From an uncultured Opitutales bacterium (GTDB taxonomy: Bacteria; Verrucomicrobiota; Verrucomicrobiia; Opitutales; UBA2995), in contig CALJGU010000170.1 in the NCBI GenBank assembly GCA_938075565.1, positions 1 through 39,718 on the forward strand: a DNA stretch of 39,718 nucleotides, given 5' to 3'. Made by a program: the position numbers and the translations under genes. The notes under the pieces are model-generated. The model was given only the letters and a program-made list of their open reading frames with translations, was not told the DNA's origin and ran no database searches. Positions within the stretch are counted from its first letter, which is position 1; the number at the start of each line of letters is the position of its first letter. Positions 9,851 to 18,543 of this stretch are shown one piece after another.

Positions 9851-11395
9851 TTAGCTAGTGTATCCAGCTTGCCAGGACTCGATTGCTGATTTCAGTTCAG
9901 CGGTCAATTCGTCTGAGAGTTTCTTTTCACGGCGGATGCTTGCAAGCAGGTCTGCTTTTGCTGAAGTAAGGTTTTCTTCCAGATCACCCATAGCCGTTTG
10001 AACATTCGCTACTTCGATTTTGTCGACGAAACCGTTTTGAACGGCCCACATGAGCGCTACTTGGACTTCTGCCGTTTTCGGAGAGAAGGCGGGCTGCTTG
10101 AAGAGTTCCACAATGCGGGAACCACGATCGAGTTGCGCTTTGGTCTTGGCGTCGAGATCTGAACCAAACTGGGCGAAGGCCTGGAGTTCGCGGAACTGAG
10201 CAAGCTCAAGTTTCACGGAACCCGCTACTTGCTTAATTGCTTTAATCTGGGCCGCTGATCCCACACGAGAAACGGATAGTCCTACCGAAATCGCAGGACG
10301 GATACCTTGGTTGAATAAATCTGTTTCCAGGAAGATCTGTCCGTCGGTGATGGAAATCACATTGGTCGGAATATAGGCAGATACGTCACCGGCCTGTGTC
10401 TCAATAATGGGTAAGGCTGTTAGTGATCCTCCTCCGTTATCTTTATTCAAACGAGCAGAGCGTTCGAGCAAACGTGAGTGGAGGTAGAAAACATCACCGG
10501 GATACGCTTCACGACCAGAAGGACGTTTTAGAACCAATGAAATTTGGCGGTAAGCAACGGCTTGTTTGGAAAGGTCATCATAAATGATCAACGCATCCAT
10601 TCCGTTTTGCATGAACCACTCACCCATTGCGGTTCCACCGTAAGGAGCCAGGTATTGGTTGGCCGGATTGTCGGCTGCAGGTGCTGTTACCAGGATGGTA
10701 TACTCCATTGCGCCTGCTTTTTCCAAGACACCGATCGTCCGAGCGATGTTTGAATTCTTCTGACCAACCGCAACATAGATGCTATACACGGGGCGGAAGT
10801 CTTCTGGAAAGGTGCCGTCCTCATTCTTGTGCTGATTGTTGATCTTCGACTGATTGATAATGGTATCAATCGCGATAGTAGTCTTACCCGTTTGGCGGTC
10901 ACCAATGATAAGCTCACGTTGACCACGGCCAATAGGAATCATCGCATCAATCGGCATGATTCCAGTTTGAAGCGGTTGGTCTACCGACTGACGTGGTAGA
11001 ATACCGGGAGCAATTTTTTCGAGAGGATTAAATTCAGTAGCTTCGATAGGGCCTTTGCCATCCACTGGCTCACCTAGCGCGTCAACGACACGACCAAGTA
11101 GTCGTTTACCGACTGGAACTGATAGTAGTCGTCCAGTAGTGTTTACCTCATCTCCCTCTTTCAAGTGACTGGTGTCCCCAAGAACGACACAACCGACTTC
11201 CTCTTCTTCGAGGTTAAGAGCGATTCCGGTCAGGCCACCGGGAAACTCAATCATCTCATTATACATGACCTCGGAAAGGCCATCTACTTTTGCAACACCG
11301 TCCCCTACCATGACGATATTTCCGGTGTTCTTTTTAATGGTCGCCGTTTCGAGTTTGGCGATTTCCTGTTCGATTTGTTCTATTATCGAGCTCAT
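9851..11395 (-). CDS. atpA: F-type ATP synthase alpha subunit
   Basis: Non-catalytic nucleotide-binding subunit of F1, 514 residues. It has Walker A G-D-R-Q-T-G-K-T at 165-172 and the conserved segment [10 protein letters not shown] near residue 375. Length and order (after atpH, before atpG) are standard. Start at the ATG at 11395, 15 bases after the atpH stop. Confidence 0.99.
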   Translation of the reverse strand: MSSIIEQIEQEIAKLETATIKKNTGNIVMVGDGVAKVDGLSEVMYNEMIEFPGGLTGIALNLEEEEVGCVVLGDTSHLKEGDEVNTTGRLLSVPVGKRLLGRVVDALGEPVDGKGPIEATEFNPLEKIAPGILPRQSVDQPLQTGIMPIDAMIPIGRGQRELIIGDRQTGKTTIAIDTIINQSKINNQHKNEDGTFPEDFRPVYSIYVAVGQKNSNIARTIGVLEKAGAMEYTILVTAPAADNPANQYLAPYGGTAMGEWFMQNGMDALIIYDDLSKQAVAYRQISLVLKRPSGREAYPGDVFYLHSRLLERSARLNKDNGGGSLTALPIIETQAGDVSAYIPTNVISITDGQIFLETDLFNQGIRPAISVGLSVSRVGSAAQIKAIKQVAGSVKLELAQFRELQAFAQFGSDLDAKTKAQLDRGSRIVELFKQPAFSPKTAEVQVALMWAVQNGFVDKIEVANVQTAMGDLEENLTSAKADLLASIRREKKLSDELTAELKSAIESWQAGYTS

Positions 11396-11410
11396 GGGTC
11401 TTATAAAATG

Positions 11411-11806
11411 TTATCGTACTGATTTTGCGAGGTTGTCGAGGCGACCAGCCACAGAGGCATCGAAGATGTCGTCTCCGATAGAAATTCGAAAACCGGCAAT
11501 AAGGTCTGCGTTTTCTACTGTGCTAGTAGTGATGGTGCGATTATAATTCTGGGAAAGGTGCTGTTGAATGGAGGCAATGCCTGCCTCATTGATTTGTCCT
11601 GCATACTCAATAACTGCATTACTGCGGTTTGCGGCTTGCTTTATATAATACAGGTAGTGCTTGAGCACTGTCTTTGGTTTACGTGGTGGTTTGTTTCGCA
11701 GCGTTTCGAGAACTGCTGCCACCTTCTCAGGCGAAACGAGTCCGTTGTCTTGCGACAATTCTGCAAGCTTCTTGGCAAACTGTTTGAGTGATGCGTCTTT
11801 ATCCAC
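11411..11806 (-). CDS. atpH: F-type ATP synthase delta subunit (short form)
   Basis: Peripheral-stalk subunit joining b to F1. Only 131 residues, against about 175-180 in most bacteria. The C-terminal conserved pattern L-I-A-G-F-R-I-S-I-G-D-D-I-F-D-A-S-V is intact (about 102-119), so the shortening falls in the N-terminal helical domain. It starts at GTG (11806), one base after the atpF stop codon, so translation is probably coupled. No frameshifted upstream extension is possible because atpF occupies that DNA. A naturally short family form is more likely than a truncation. Confidence 0.88.
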   Translation of the reverse strand: MDKDASLKQFAKKLAELSQDNGLVSPEKVAAVLETLRNKPPRKPKTVLKHYLYYIKQAANRSNAVIEYAGQINEAGIASIQQHLSQNYNRTITTSTVENADLIAGFRISIGDDIFDASVAGRLDNLAKSVR

Positions 11807-11807
11807 T

Positions 11808-12377
11808 TTATGAGCCTACGCTGGTGAGCTCTTCAGTTGCTGATTTGCTGAAGCGCGATTTTTCATCCTCTGAGAGTTCCTTAGTGAGTATTTTGGAAGT
11901 TGTATCCACTACCAGGCGGGTGACTTCTTCGCGAACTTCAGTGAGCATCTTCTTACGCTCGAGGTCGATGGCCTGCTTGGCCTTGTTGATCATTTCCTCA
12001 GTGCGCGCTGATGTTTCTTCAGCCTGCTTGTCTGTTAGCGCCTTTGCATTGTTGCGTGCTTCGGCTAGAATTGCCTGGGCGTCTTGCTGAGCTTTTTGCA
12101 GTGTTGCTGCGTGTTGCTGCTCGGAGTCTGCCAATTTGGCTTTTGCTTCTTCAGAGAACTCTAATCCTTCGGCGATCGTCTTTTGACGTTCCTCGATGGT
12201 AGCGAGCACGGGTTTGAATGCAAAGCGGTAAAGTAAGAATGCAACAACCGAGAAGTTGATGATCTGGAATACGAGGATTCTAACATCGAGGCCGAAGTTA
12301 TTAAATAACTCCATTATGCTTGATCCTCCCTCGGCGTGAGCCTCAGTCGCAGCTAAGAATAGAAAATTTTCGACCAT
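11808..12377 (-). CDS. atpF: F-type ATP synthase b subunit
   Basis: Peripheral-stalk subunit: one membrane helix (about 34-55, ending Y-R-F-A-F-K-P-V) followed by a long charged coiled coil to residue about 165. The product from the ATG at 12377 has 189 residues, with a signal-like first 20. A second in-frame ATG at 12314 begins M-E-L-F-N-N-F-G-L-D and has a strong GGAGG ten bases upstream, giving a 168-residue form of more usual length. The GGAGG also encodes Glu-Gly-Gly in the longer form, so the choice is open. Only one b-type gene is present. Confidence 0.95.
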   Translation of the reverse strand: MVENFLFLAATEAHAEGGSSIMELFNNFGLDVRILVFQIINFSVVAFLLYRFAFKPVLATIEERQKTIAEGLEFSEEAKAKLADSEQQHAATLQKAQQDAQAILAEARNNAKALTDKQAEETSARTEEMINKAKQAIDLERKKMLTEVREEVTRLVVDTTSKILTKELSEDEKSRFSKSATEELTSVGS

Positions 12378-12389
12378 GATTTAAAAGGG

Positions 12390-12420
12390 TTAGCGTGGTC
12401 TGGATTGCAGACCACGCTAA
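12390..12420. promoter_or_regulatory. Strong intercistronic hairpin between atpE and atpF
   Basis: Perfect 13-bp inverted repeat: TTAGCGTGGTCTG (12390-12402) and CAGACCACGCTAA (12408-12420) with a 5-base loop. It begins 8 bases after the atpE stop codon on the minus strand and ends 12 bases before the atpF start. The downstream side on the minus strand (CCCTTTTAAATC) has only a short T run, so full termination is doubtful. A 3' stabiliser or partial terminator that raises atpE over the downstream genes fits the need for many c subunits per complex. Confidence 0.7.
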
Positions 12421-12428
12421 TAAAGAAT

Positions 12429-12647
12429 TTATCCAACTGGGTTATTCAGGAAGATGGCAAAGAAGGCTACCCCTTCGGCAAGAGCCATACCAATAATTGC
12501 TTGAACAAGAATTTTGCCCGACGCGCCTGGGTTGCGACCAACACTTTCTGCTGCTTTTGCACCCACGAGACCTACCCCGATTGCTGCACCGAGACAACCC
12601 AGTGCTCCTTGAATACTTCCTGTAATTTCAGCGATTACTTCGATCAT
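12429..12647 (-). CDS. atpE: F-type ATP synthase c subunit
   Basis: A 72-residue hairpin of two membrane helices. The polar loop G-R-N-P-G-A lies at about 37-42 and the ion-carrying carboxylate is Glu58 in L-A-E-G-V. The sodium-type signature is absent: the first-helix position normally Gln in Na+ rings is Val, and Glu58 is followed by Gly rather than Ser/Thr. Proton coupling is therefore likely. It is separated from atpB by 91 bases and followed by a strong hairpin before atpF. Confidence 0.97.
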   Translation of the reverse strand: MIEVIAEITGSIQGALGCLGAAIGVGLVGAKAAESVGRNPGASGKILVQAIIGMALAEGVAFFAIFLNNPVG

Positions 12648-12738
12648 TATATTTTTGATTATGTGTTAACTAGGTTCGCGGCCTCCAAACATCGGTGTCT
12701 TTCGACTGGCTTGGTACGACCATGAAATGGTTTAAAGA

Positions 12739-13614
12739 TTAGTGAGCATGCTCCTCCGAATCGTCGTGATTACAGATTAGGCCGATGTAGACTGAGACCA
12801 AGATTGTGAATACCAGGGCCTGAACAAGTCCGACCAGCAGCTCGAGAAAGTAGAAAGGAACGGGCACAATCCATCCAGCGAGACCCGTCATGCTGTGAAG
12901 TAAATTCTCTCCTCCAAATACATTGCCGAACAAGCGGAATGGAAGAGACACGTTTCTGAAAATGATGGATAGCACTTCAATGAAGCCGACGAAAACGAAG
13001 ACGACGGTTAAGAAGTAGAAAAGAATGGTTGGGGTCTCCTTCTTGTCTGCCTTGTTACCAAACAGGTCGAAAATGAGTAGTTTGGGACCAGCAAACTTCA
13101 TGACAAAGTAGATCCAGGCAACAAAGTGAACCAATGCCAGAGCCAGGGTCATGTTGAGATCTGCGTTTGCGGGACGGATGTAAGACTGGAAGTGGCCGTG
13201 GTCATCCACAAAACCTATGGTGCCCACTCCTGGAAGTAGTCCGCTCCAGTTGTGCAGCAATATGAATGTGAAAAATCCAACTAGTAGAGGAAACGTTGGT
13301 TTAACCAAATGCTTTCCTACTATCGGTTCGATGATTCCCTTCACTCCTTCAACGAGATTCTCCACGACAAGCTGTCCGCCGGTTGGAACCAGTTTAGGTT
13401 TTTTGACCAGAAACCTTATAAGTAGAATGATAAAAGCCGATAAAACCCAACTCGTAACCATCGAGTTAGTAATAGGCATACCAAATACTTCGGTCAGCTT
13501 TGTAGCGTTAGGGGTCAGTTCTCCGTGTGCATTGGAGGTAATCAGGCAGCTAAAGCCGATGTAAGACGCAACTTGTAATACCCGATTCGTGAAATTTATA
13601 TGGTAATTTCTCAT
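12739..13614 (-). CDS. atpB: F-type ATP synthase a subunit
   Basis: Membrane channel subunit that passes ions to the c ring. It carries the essential Arg in S-L-P-F-R-L-F-G-N-V-F-G-G-E and the conserved last helix L-V-G-L-V-Q-A-L-V-F-T-I-L. The start at 13614 (291 residues) is chosen because AGGG lies about 10 bases upstream and the product then begins with a short signal-like segment ending N-A-H-G. The frame is open back to an ATG at 13683, which would add 23 residues without a visible ribosome site. First gene of the atp operon in the window. Confidence 0.95.
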   Translation of the reverse strand: MRNYHINFTNRVLQVASYIGFSCLITSNAHGELTPNATKLTEVFGMPITNSMVTSWVLSAFIILLIRFLVKKPKLVPTGGQLVVENLVEGVKGIIEPIVGKHLVKPTFPLLVGFFTFILLHNWSGLLPGVGTIGFVDDHGHFQSYIRPANADLNMTLALALVHFVAWIYFVMKFAGPKLLIFDLFGNKADKKETPTILFYFLTVVFVFVGFIEVLSIIFRNVSLPFRLFGNVFGGENLLHSMTGLAGWIVPVPFYFLELLVGLVQALVFTILVSVYIGLICNHDDSEEHAH

Positions 13615-13987
13615 AAGTGTCAGCCCTGACATCTTAAAAAGCCATTTGAATTGAAGAAACAGTGAGTTGGGGTCAATCCCCATTTACAAAAATTAAGAAA
13701 CCTTTTTTATAGATAGAGATTCTTGACTGATCAGGGTCATTGGAGGAATTAATCTGATATCAATTATTAGGACAACAATACCTATGCCCCAACCAAGAGA
13801 TTTAACTGGTTCAATATACAAGAGTAAGAAGCTGAGATCCAACGCATCGGTTAAGAAACCATCGGCGTGGGTAGTACCCATTCAAGGAGTATCTGCAGGG
13901 TTTCGCCGCCTTCGCTTCAGCACTTTTTCGTTCTCGGTTGGGTTGCTAATCGCTATCGCGATCCTTGGGCAGTTTGCCCTGATGACT
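13615..13987. other. Gap between trmB and atpB, probably atp operon leader
   Basis: No convincing gene was recognised. An AtpI/AtpZ-like gene is common in this position but no frame shows its pattern. Two small hairpins follow trmB on the minus strand: GGGCA/TGCCC (13967-13979) and ATCGC/GCGAT (13949-13962), neither with a T run. A promoter for the atp operon probably lies here, but no clear -35/-10 pair could be fixed. Confidence 0.4.
13693..13881 (-). CDS. Possible small membrane protein, doubtful
   Basis: A 62-codon ATG frame with a hydrophobic middle (about residues 17-47, including L-G-W-G-I-G-I-V-V-L-I-I-D-I). It lies 9 bases before the longest possible atpB frame, in the place where atpI-type genes are often found. 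There is no clear ribosome-binding site and no family resemblance. An equally long plus-strand frame (13784-14005), also with a hydrophobic segment, crosses the same DNA, so either or both may be chance. Confidence 0.22.
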   Translation of the reverse strand: MGTTHADGFLTDALDLSFLLLYIEPVKSLGWGIGIVVLIIDIRLIPPMTLISQESLSIKKVS

Positions 13988-14629
13988 TTATTTCGCTGGG
14001 TTTAAAACAGCGGCGAGTGAGTAGTGCTTATTCTTTGTTAGCTCCTGAAAAACGGTGACTGCCACTTCAGGCCAAATAACATCTTCCTCAAGCTGCCACC
14101 TGTTGGATTCGTCAATCAGCTCCTGAGTCCACTCAAGGTAGGGCTCATAGTCAGAGCGTAAGAATAGTTGGCTGGCCTCTGCGGCTTTGTCCGCTAGTTG
14201 GCTCAGGAAGTCCGTTTGGACGATGCGATTCTTGAAGTGCCTTTTCTTCGGCCATGGATCCGGGTATAAAATCCAGGTTTTGGCGATTCGCACATGTTTC
14301 GGCAAAAGCGCTAGAAATTCCATGCTGTCGCAATCGTAAAACCAGACATTTCCCAGCTTCGCACGATCAGCCTTTCTAAGAGCTTTGTAGATCCTGCCTC
14401 TGTTTACATCGATCCCGATACAGGTTTCATCTTGAAAGGCTTCTCCGTAGGCAGTCAGAAAATGTCCGTGCCCACACCCGACTTCCAGGGTAATTGTATC
14501 TGTGTTCGCCAGCTTCTCGGCCAACATCTTCTTCAGGGCTTCACGCTTCTCCAGAATCTTTTGGTAGACCTCTGGCTTCATTCGCTTTGCCAGCTCAGGA
14601 TCGGTTGAGTTTATAAATAATTTTGTCAT
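13988..14629 (-). CDS. trmB: tRNA (guanine-N7-)-methyltransferase
   Basis: Makes m7G46 in tRNA using S-adenosylmethionine. The 213-residue product shows the SAM loop E-V-G-C-G-H-G-H-F-L (about 49-58), the acidic I-G-I-D-V-N end of strand 2, and the TrmB signature Y-P-D-P-W-P-K-K-R-H-x-K-N-R near 120-135. The start codon overlaps the stop of the histidine kinase gene by one base (TAATG), which indicates translational coupling. Confidence 0.96.
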   Translation of the reverse strand: MTKLFINSTDPELAKRMKPEVYQKILEKREALKKMLAEKLANTDTITLEVGCGHGHFLTAYGEAFQDETCIGIDVNRGRIYKALRKADRAKLGNVWFYDCDSMEFLALLPKHVRIAKTWILYPDPWPKKRHFKNRIVQTDFLSQLADKAAEASQLFLRSDYEPYLEWTQELIDESNRWQLEEDVIWPEVAVTVFQELTKNKHYSLAAVLNPAK

Positions 14630-15906
14630 TAATCCTTGATCGGCAGGTTGATCTGAATTCGCAGTCCCCCACCCTTTACGTTTTCTGCCTGAACTGTTCC
14701 ATCGTAAAGAGCGGCGATTCGCTTTACGATACTTAGCCCAAGACCTGTACCACCTTTGTTCCGGGACCTTCCCTTTTCAACGCGGTAGAATCGTTCAAAT
14801 ATTCTGGGCAGATCTTCTTCTGGGACGCCATTCCCGTCGTCTTCGACCCAAAGGATCGCTGCCTTGTTTTCAAGTTGGGCTCCGATTTTCAGGGTGGTGC
14901 CATATGGCGTGTATTTAGTGGCGTTGTTTAGAAGATTCTCCAGCACTTGCTCCAACTTGCTACGGTCAGCTTGCACTTCAATCTCTTCTTCAGGCACTTC
15001 GAGAGACACATCCACCCCATGGTTCTGGAACCGGTCGCTGTATATAGATAACACATGGTTCACCAGTGCGTTGAGTCCTATCGGTTCTTTTGTGGTACTA
15101 GCTTCTGTCGATTCAATCTTGGCTAACGAAAGTAAGTCTTCCAAAAGATCGTTCATGCGATCTGCATTTTTTTGAAGTTTACCTAAAAACCTCATCCTAA
15201 GCTCAGCAGGCATGGTTTCGCTATCTTGATTAAGGGTATCGGCATATCCCTTTATGATCGTTACGGGAGTTCGAAGTTCATGGGAGACGTTGGCGACAAA
15301 TTCTCGTCGGATGGTTTCTTGCTCCTTGCCTTGGGTGATTTCGTAGAAAATCAGTAAGATTAGGTCTTCTGCTTCGGATGAATCGGCTTTGGCCTTGGCT
15401 CCTGATACTCTCACCCAGCGTTTTTCGTTGGATTGAATAAACTCAATTTCTGTTGGTTCACTTGTCCCGTTTGCCTTGATTTGATCAATGATTGCTAGGA
15501 GGCCTGAGTTTGAGAACAAGACTTCGAGGCGCTGACCTGTAATTTTCTGAGAACCAATCCAGCTATTAAAGGAGTTCCTCAACGCTTTGTTAGCCATTAG
15601 GATACGGTTGCTGCCGTCAAGTATGACAACTCCCTCACCCATGTTTTCAAGAGTAGCCTCGAGTTGTTCGCTGTGACTGGTTCTGGCCCGATTGAGGTTG
15701 GAGTTCTCCAGGATCAGCTTGTTCAGTCTCTTTGTGAGGCGTCGCATGTATTTGGATTTGCGCGTCTCGTTTTCGCCTTCATGCAAGTAACTCTGACGGG
15801 CCTTCAGGGAGGCCCCCAGGTGCTTTACGTAGTTTCTGTAGAGTAGGTATCGTCTAATAAAATAGATGAGCGCTACGGACAAAACTAGGATGACGAATAC
15901 ATCCAT
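14629..15906 (-). CDS. PhoR-type sensor histidine kinase
   Basis: A 425-residue membrane kinase: one N-terminal membrane helix (about 2-18), a basic linker and coiled coil (about 30-80), a PAS domain (about 80-195), a HisKA domain with phospho-acceptor His near 209 in F-V-A-N-V-S-H-E-L-R-T-P, and a HATPase domain with N, G1 (D-D-G-N-G-V-P) and G2 (G-G-T-G-L-G-L-S) boxes. With a single membrane helix and no periplasmic domain it resembles the PhoR group, which senses through PstSCAB/PhoU; none of those genes is here, so phosphate sensing is inferred. It lies 3 bases after the response-regulator gene and overlaps trmB. Confidence 0.85.
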   Translation of the reverse strand: MDVFVILVLSVALIYFIRRYLLYRNYVKHLGASLKARQSYLHEGENETRKSKYMRRLTKRLNKLILENSNLNRARTSHSEQLEATLENMGEGVVILDGSNRILMANKALRNSFNSWIGSQKITGQRLEVLFSNSGLLAIIDQIKANGTSEPTEIEFIQSNEKRWVRVSGAKAKADSSEAEDLILLIFYEITQGKEQETIRREFVANVSHELRTPVTIIKGYADTLNQDSETMPAELRMRFLGKLQKNADRMNDLLEDLLSLAKIESTEASTTKEPIGLNALVNHVLSIYSDRFQNHGVDVSLEVPEEEIEVQADRSKLEQVLENLLNNATKYTPYGTTLKIGAQLENKAAILWVEDDGNGVPEEDLPRIFERFYRVEKGRSRNKGGTGLGLSIVKRIAALYDGTVQAENVKGGGLRIQINLPIKD

Positions 15907-15909
15907 TGT

Positions 15910-16608
15910 TTAGTTTTCAGCAACCTTGTAGCCTACCCCGCGAATTGTTTCTATTATATCTGCTTGGTTACCAAGCTTTTCCCGCAATCTTCGAATATGG
16001 GTATCCACGGTTCGGGTTTCAGTGTCGCTTTCGTAATTCCAAACACTAGTCAGGAGGCTTTCTCGAGTCTGAACCTTTCCCTTTCTATCGATCAAAAGTT
16101 TTAGAAGTTTAAATTCGGTTGCTGTGAGCTCTACTCGCTTGCCGTCTACTTCTAGGAGGAATTGCTCTTCATCAAGGAAAACTCCACGAATACTGAAAGC
16201 CGTGGTCGATGGCGTTGGATCATTCTTTTGGGTCCGCTTGAGAATGGCTTTAACACGAAGAACTAACTCTTTAATGTTGAAGGGTTTACAGATGTAGTCG
16301 TCCGCTCCTGTTTCCCAGCCGAGAATTTTATCTTCATCTTCGGATTTTGCAGTTAAGAACACAACTGGCACTTCCTTTAATTTACTATCAGCTCGAATCA
16401 TACGGCAGATCTGGATCCCATCTATTCCAGGCATCATTATATCGAGAATAAATAAATCGGGCTGAAAGTCCCTTCCAATACCAAGTATCAATGTGGGATC
16501 GTTGATGGCTTTGACATTAAGCCCTTCAGCACCAAGGTGATAGCAGATCAATTCTGTCACATCTTCCTCATCATCAAGCACCAGAATTCTACTATTGTTG
16601 TAGTTCAT
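15910..16608 (-). CDS. OmpR/PhoB-family response regulator
   Basis: A 232-residue regulator. The receiver domain has the acidic pair at 12-13, phospho-acceptor Asp56 in F-I-L-D-I-M-M-P-G, and the conserved Lys in C-K-P-F. A winged-helix DNA-binding domain follows at about 135-232, with the recognition-helix region near R-T-V-D-T-H-I-R-R-L-R-E-K-L. GGGAG lies 7 bases before the ATG. Its partner kinase follows at once. PhoB-like by pairing and domain type; other OmpR-family roles cannot be excluded. Confidence 0.85.
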   Translation of the reverse strand: MNYNNSRILVLDDEEDVTELICYHLGAEGLNVKAINDPTLILGIGRDFQPDLFILDIMMPGIDGIQICRMIRADSKLKEVPVVFLTAKSEDEDKILGWETGADDYICKPFNIKELVLRVKAILKRTQKNDPTPSTTAFSIRGVFLDEEQFLLEVDGKRVELTATEFKLLKLLIDRKGKVQTRESLLTSVWNYESDTETRTVDTHIRRLREKLGNQADIIETIRGVGYKVAEN

Positions 16609-16677
16609 GATTCAACTCCCAATATATACCAGTAGGCTAAAAATCAGGAAAGGATGTGTGGCAATAAAATTAACTGA

Positions 16678-18543
16678 TTACTTCAGTTTGCCCGCTTCCA
16701 GTAAAACCATGAGGATGCTAATGTCTGAAGGATTTACACCGCTTATCCGCTTTGCTTGGCCCAATGTAATTGGTTGAATGGAATTTAGTTTTGCCGCACT
16801 TTCATTCCGTAGTCCTCTAACCTTCTCGTAATCAAATGGGGTTGGTAACTTAATTTTATCTACAGAAGCCATGCGCTCCACCAGCCGAAGTTCTCTTTCG
16901 AGATAGCCCTTATATCGAAGCCGGTAGAGTACTTCTGATTGAATCTCGGGTGTCTCGCTTAAAAACTCTTTTGGAAAATCAATATCCGTTTCATTTCTGC
17001 GTATAGCTTCTGCAAAAGTGCCGCCTTTGGTCTTTTGACCTTCGAGGTTTTGTGACCAATTATCAATCGAAGAAATTTTGCAATCTATTTTAGCCCAACG
17101 AGTAGAAGATAAAAGATTAGAATCTTTTGCTTTCTTTGACAGCCGAATCTCTGCGCTACCATGATTCAATAGAAGTCTGTGCTCTGCACGGCTTGTAAAC
17201 ATTCGATACGGCTCAGATGTGCCTTTTGTAACAAGGTCATCTATCAATACTCCTATGTACGACTCATGCCGTTCGAGTATAAGTGCTTCTTCTCCCCTAC
17301 TCTTTTTAACCGCATTTACGCCTGCTAGTAATCCTTGGCCGGCGGCCTCTTCATATCCGGAGGTCCCGTTGATTTGACCGGCAAAGAATAAATTTTCTAC
17401 GAGTTTAGATTCTAAAGATGGATAAAGTTGAGTTGGGGGAGCAAAATCATATTCGACGGCATATGCGGGTCTTAACAGTTGCGCGTTTTCCAATCCTTGT
17501 ATGGTTTCCAGCATTTCCTCTTGGATTGTAAACGGCAGACTGGTTGAAAGGCCATTAATATAGAACTCATTGGTGTTTCTACCTTCGGGTTCAAGAAATA
17601 GCCTATGACGATCTCTGTCGCAAAATCTGACAATTTTATCCTCAATACTTGGACAATACCTTGGGCCAGTTCCCTCGATAGCACCGGAATACATAGCTGA
17701 TTGATGCAGGTTATCCCTTATTAAGTCGTGCGTTTTTTCAGATGTATAGGTGATCCAACATGATATTTGGTCTTTTCCTGGCTTCCAACCGAGTTTGGTT
17801 TCACCAGGATGTTCCACGTGGAACATATCCGATTCGTCACGAGTATCGTAAAATCCAAACAAAGTTGGTTCAGGATCACCAGGTTGTTCCTCTAATACTG
17901 AAAAATCAATGGATCTACCAAGTATTCTGGGGGGAGTGCCCGTTTTTAAGCGCTCTAACTCAATACCTGCTTGAATAAAGCTATCTGAAAGAGATTCAGC
18001 GCTGAAGTCGCCCATTCGGCCACCTTTATTGGTTTTCTTGCCCACATGCATAAGCCCTCGAAGAAAAGTTCCTGTAGTGACAACTACACTGTGAGCAAAA
18101 AATTCTATTCCAAGGTTGGTATTACAGCCAATAACACGATCACCTTTAAAAATGAGTCCTGTAACGGTAGCCTGGAATAGGGTGAGGTTTTGTTGATGTT
18201 CTATCGTGTGCTTTAATCTAAATTGGTAAGCTTTCTTATCGGATTGAACTCTTGGTGCCTGAACTGAAACGCCTTTAGATGAATTGAGTAGTCGAAATTG
18301 AATTCCTGTAGTATCAGCATTAACACCCATCTCACCACCCAAAGCGTCGATTTCTCTGACAATGTGACCTTTGGCTTGGCCACCAATAGCTGGATTACAA
18401 CTCATGGCTCCAATGGTATCGATGTTACCGCTGAGGAGTAGGGTAGAGGATCCCATTCTTGCGGCCGCCAGTCCGGCTTCAACACCGGCATGACCGGCTC
18501 CACAAACAATGACATCAAAAGGCTTCTTATTACTGATAATCAT
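16678..18543 (-). CDS. mnmG: tRNA uridine-5-carboxymethylaminomethyl modification enzyme MnmG (GidA)
   Basis: With MnmE it installs the cmnm5 group on U34 of tRNAs reading split codon boxes, using FAD, methylene-THF and glycine. Of 621 residues, the FAD loop G-A-G-H-A-G is at 15-20, the family motif C-N-P-A-I-G-G near 49-55, and a late [12 protein letters not shown]. Residues 240-245 read M-F-H-V-E-H and are encoded by a perfect parS palindrome, which appears to be a small insert in a loop. The start codon touches the mnmE stop codon with no gap, matching the two proteins' role as a complex. Confidence 0.98.
   Translation of the reverse strand: MIISNKKPFDVIVCGAGHAGVEAGLAAARMGSSTLLLSGNIDTIGAMSCNPAIGGQAKGHIVREIDALGGEMGVNADTTGIQFRLLNSSKGVSVQAPRVQSDKKAYQFRLKHTIEHQQNLTLFQATVTGLIFKGDRVIGCNTNLGIEFFAHSVVVTTGTFLRGLMHVGKKTNKGGRMGDFSAESLSDSFIQAGIELERLKTGTPPRILGRSIDFSVLEEQPGDPEPTLFGFYDTRDESDMFHVEHPGETKLGWKPGKDQISCWITYTSEKTHDLIRDNLHQSAMYSGAIEGTGPRYCPSIEDKIVRFCDRDRHRLFLEPEGRNTNEFYINGLSTSLPFTIQEEMLETIQGLENAQLLRPAYAVEYDFAPPTQLYPSLESKLVENLFFAGQINGTSGYEEAAGQGLLAGVNAVKKSRGEEALILERHESYIGVLIDDLVTKGTSEPYRMFTSRAEHRLLLNHGSAEIRLSKKAKDSNLLSSTRWAKIDCKISSIDNWSQNLEGQKTKGGTFAEAIRRNETDIDFPKEFLSETPEIQSEVLYRLRYKGYLERELRLVERMASVDKIKLPTPFDYEKVRGLRNESAAKLNSIQPITLGQAKRISGVNPSDISILMVLLEAGKLK
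17809..17826. promoter_or_regulatory. parS: parS centromere site (ParB binding) inside mnmG
   Basis: The 16-base core TGTTCCACGTGGAACA (17810-17825) is a perfect palindrome, extended to 18 by flanking A and T. It matches the known bacterial parS consensus TGTTnCACGTGnAACA, including the form known from Pseudomonas. It lies in frame inside mnmG. parS sites cluster near oriC, and parAB and mnmG commonly sit there, so this places the window near the origin (inference). Confidence 0.85.

Noticed and set aside
12429-12647. Sodium-type c ring
   Set aside because: The Gln and Ser/Thr ligands of Na+ rings are absent; the residues fit proton coupling.
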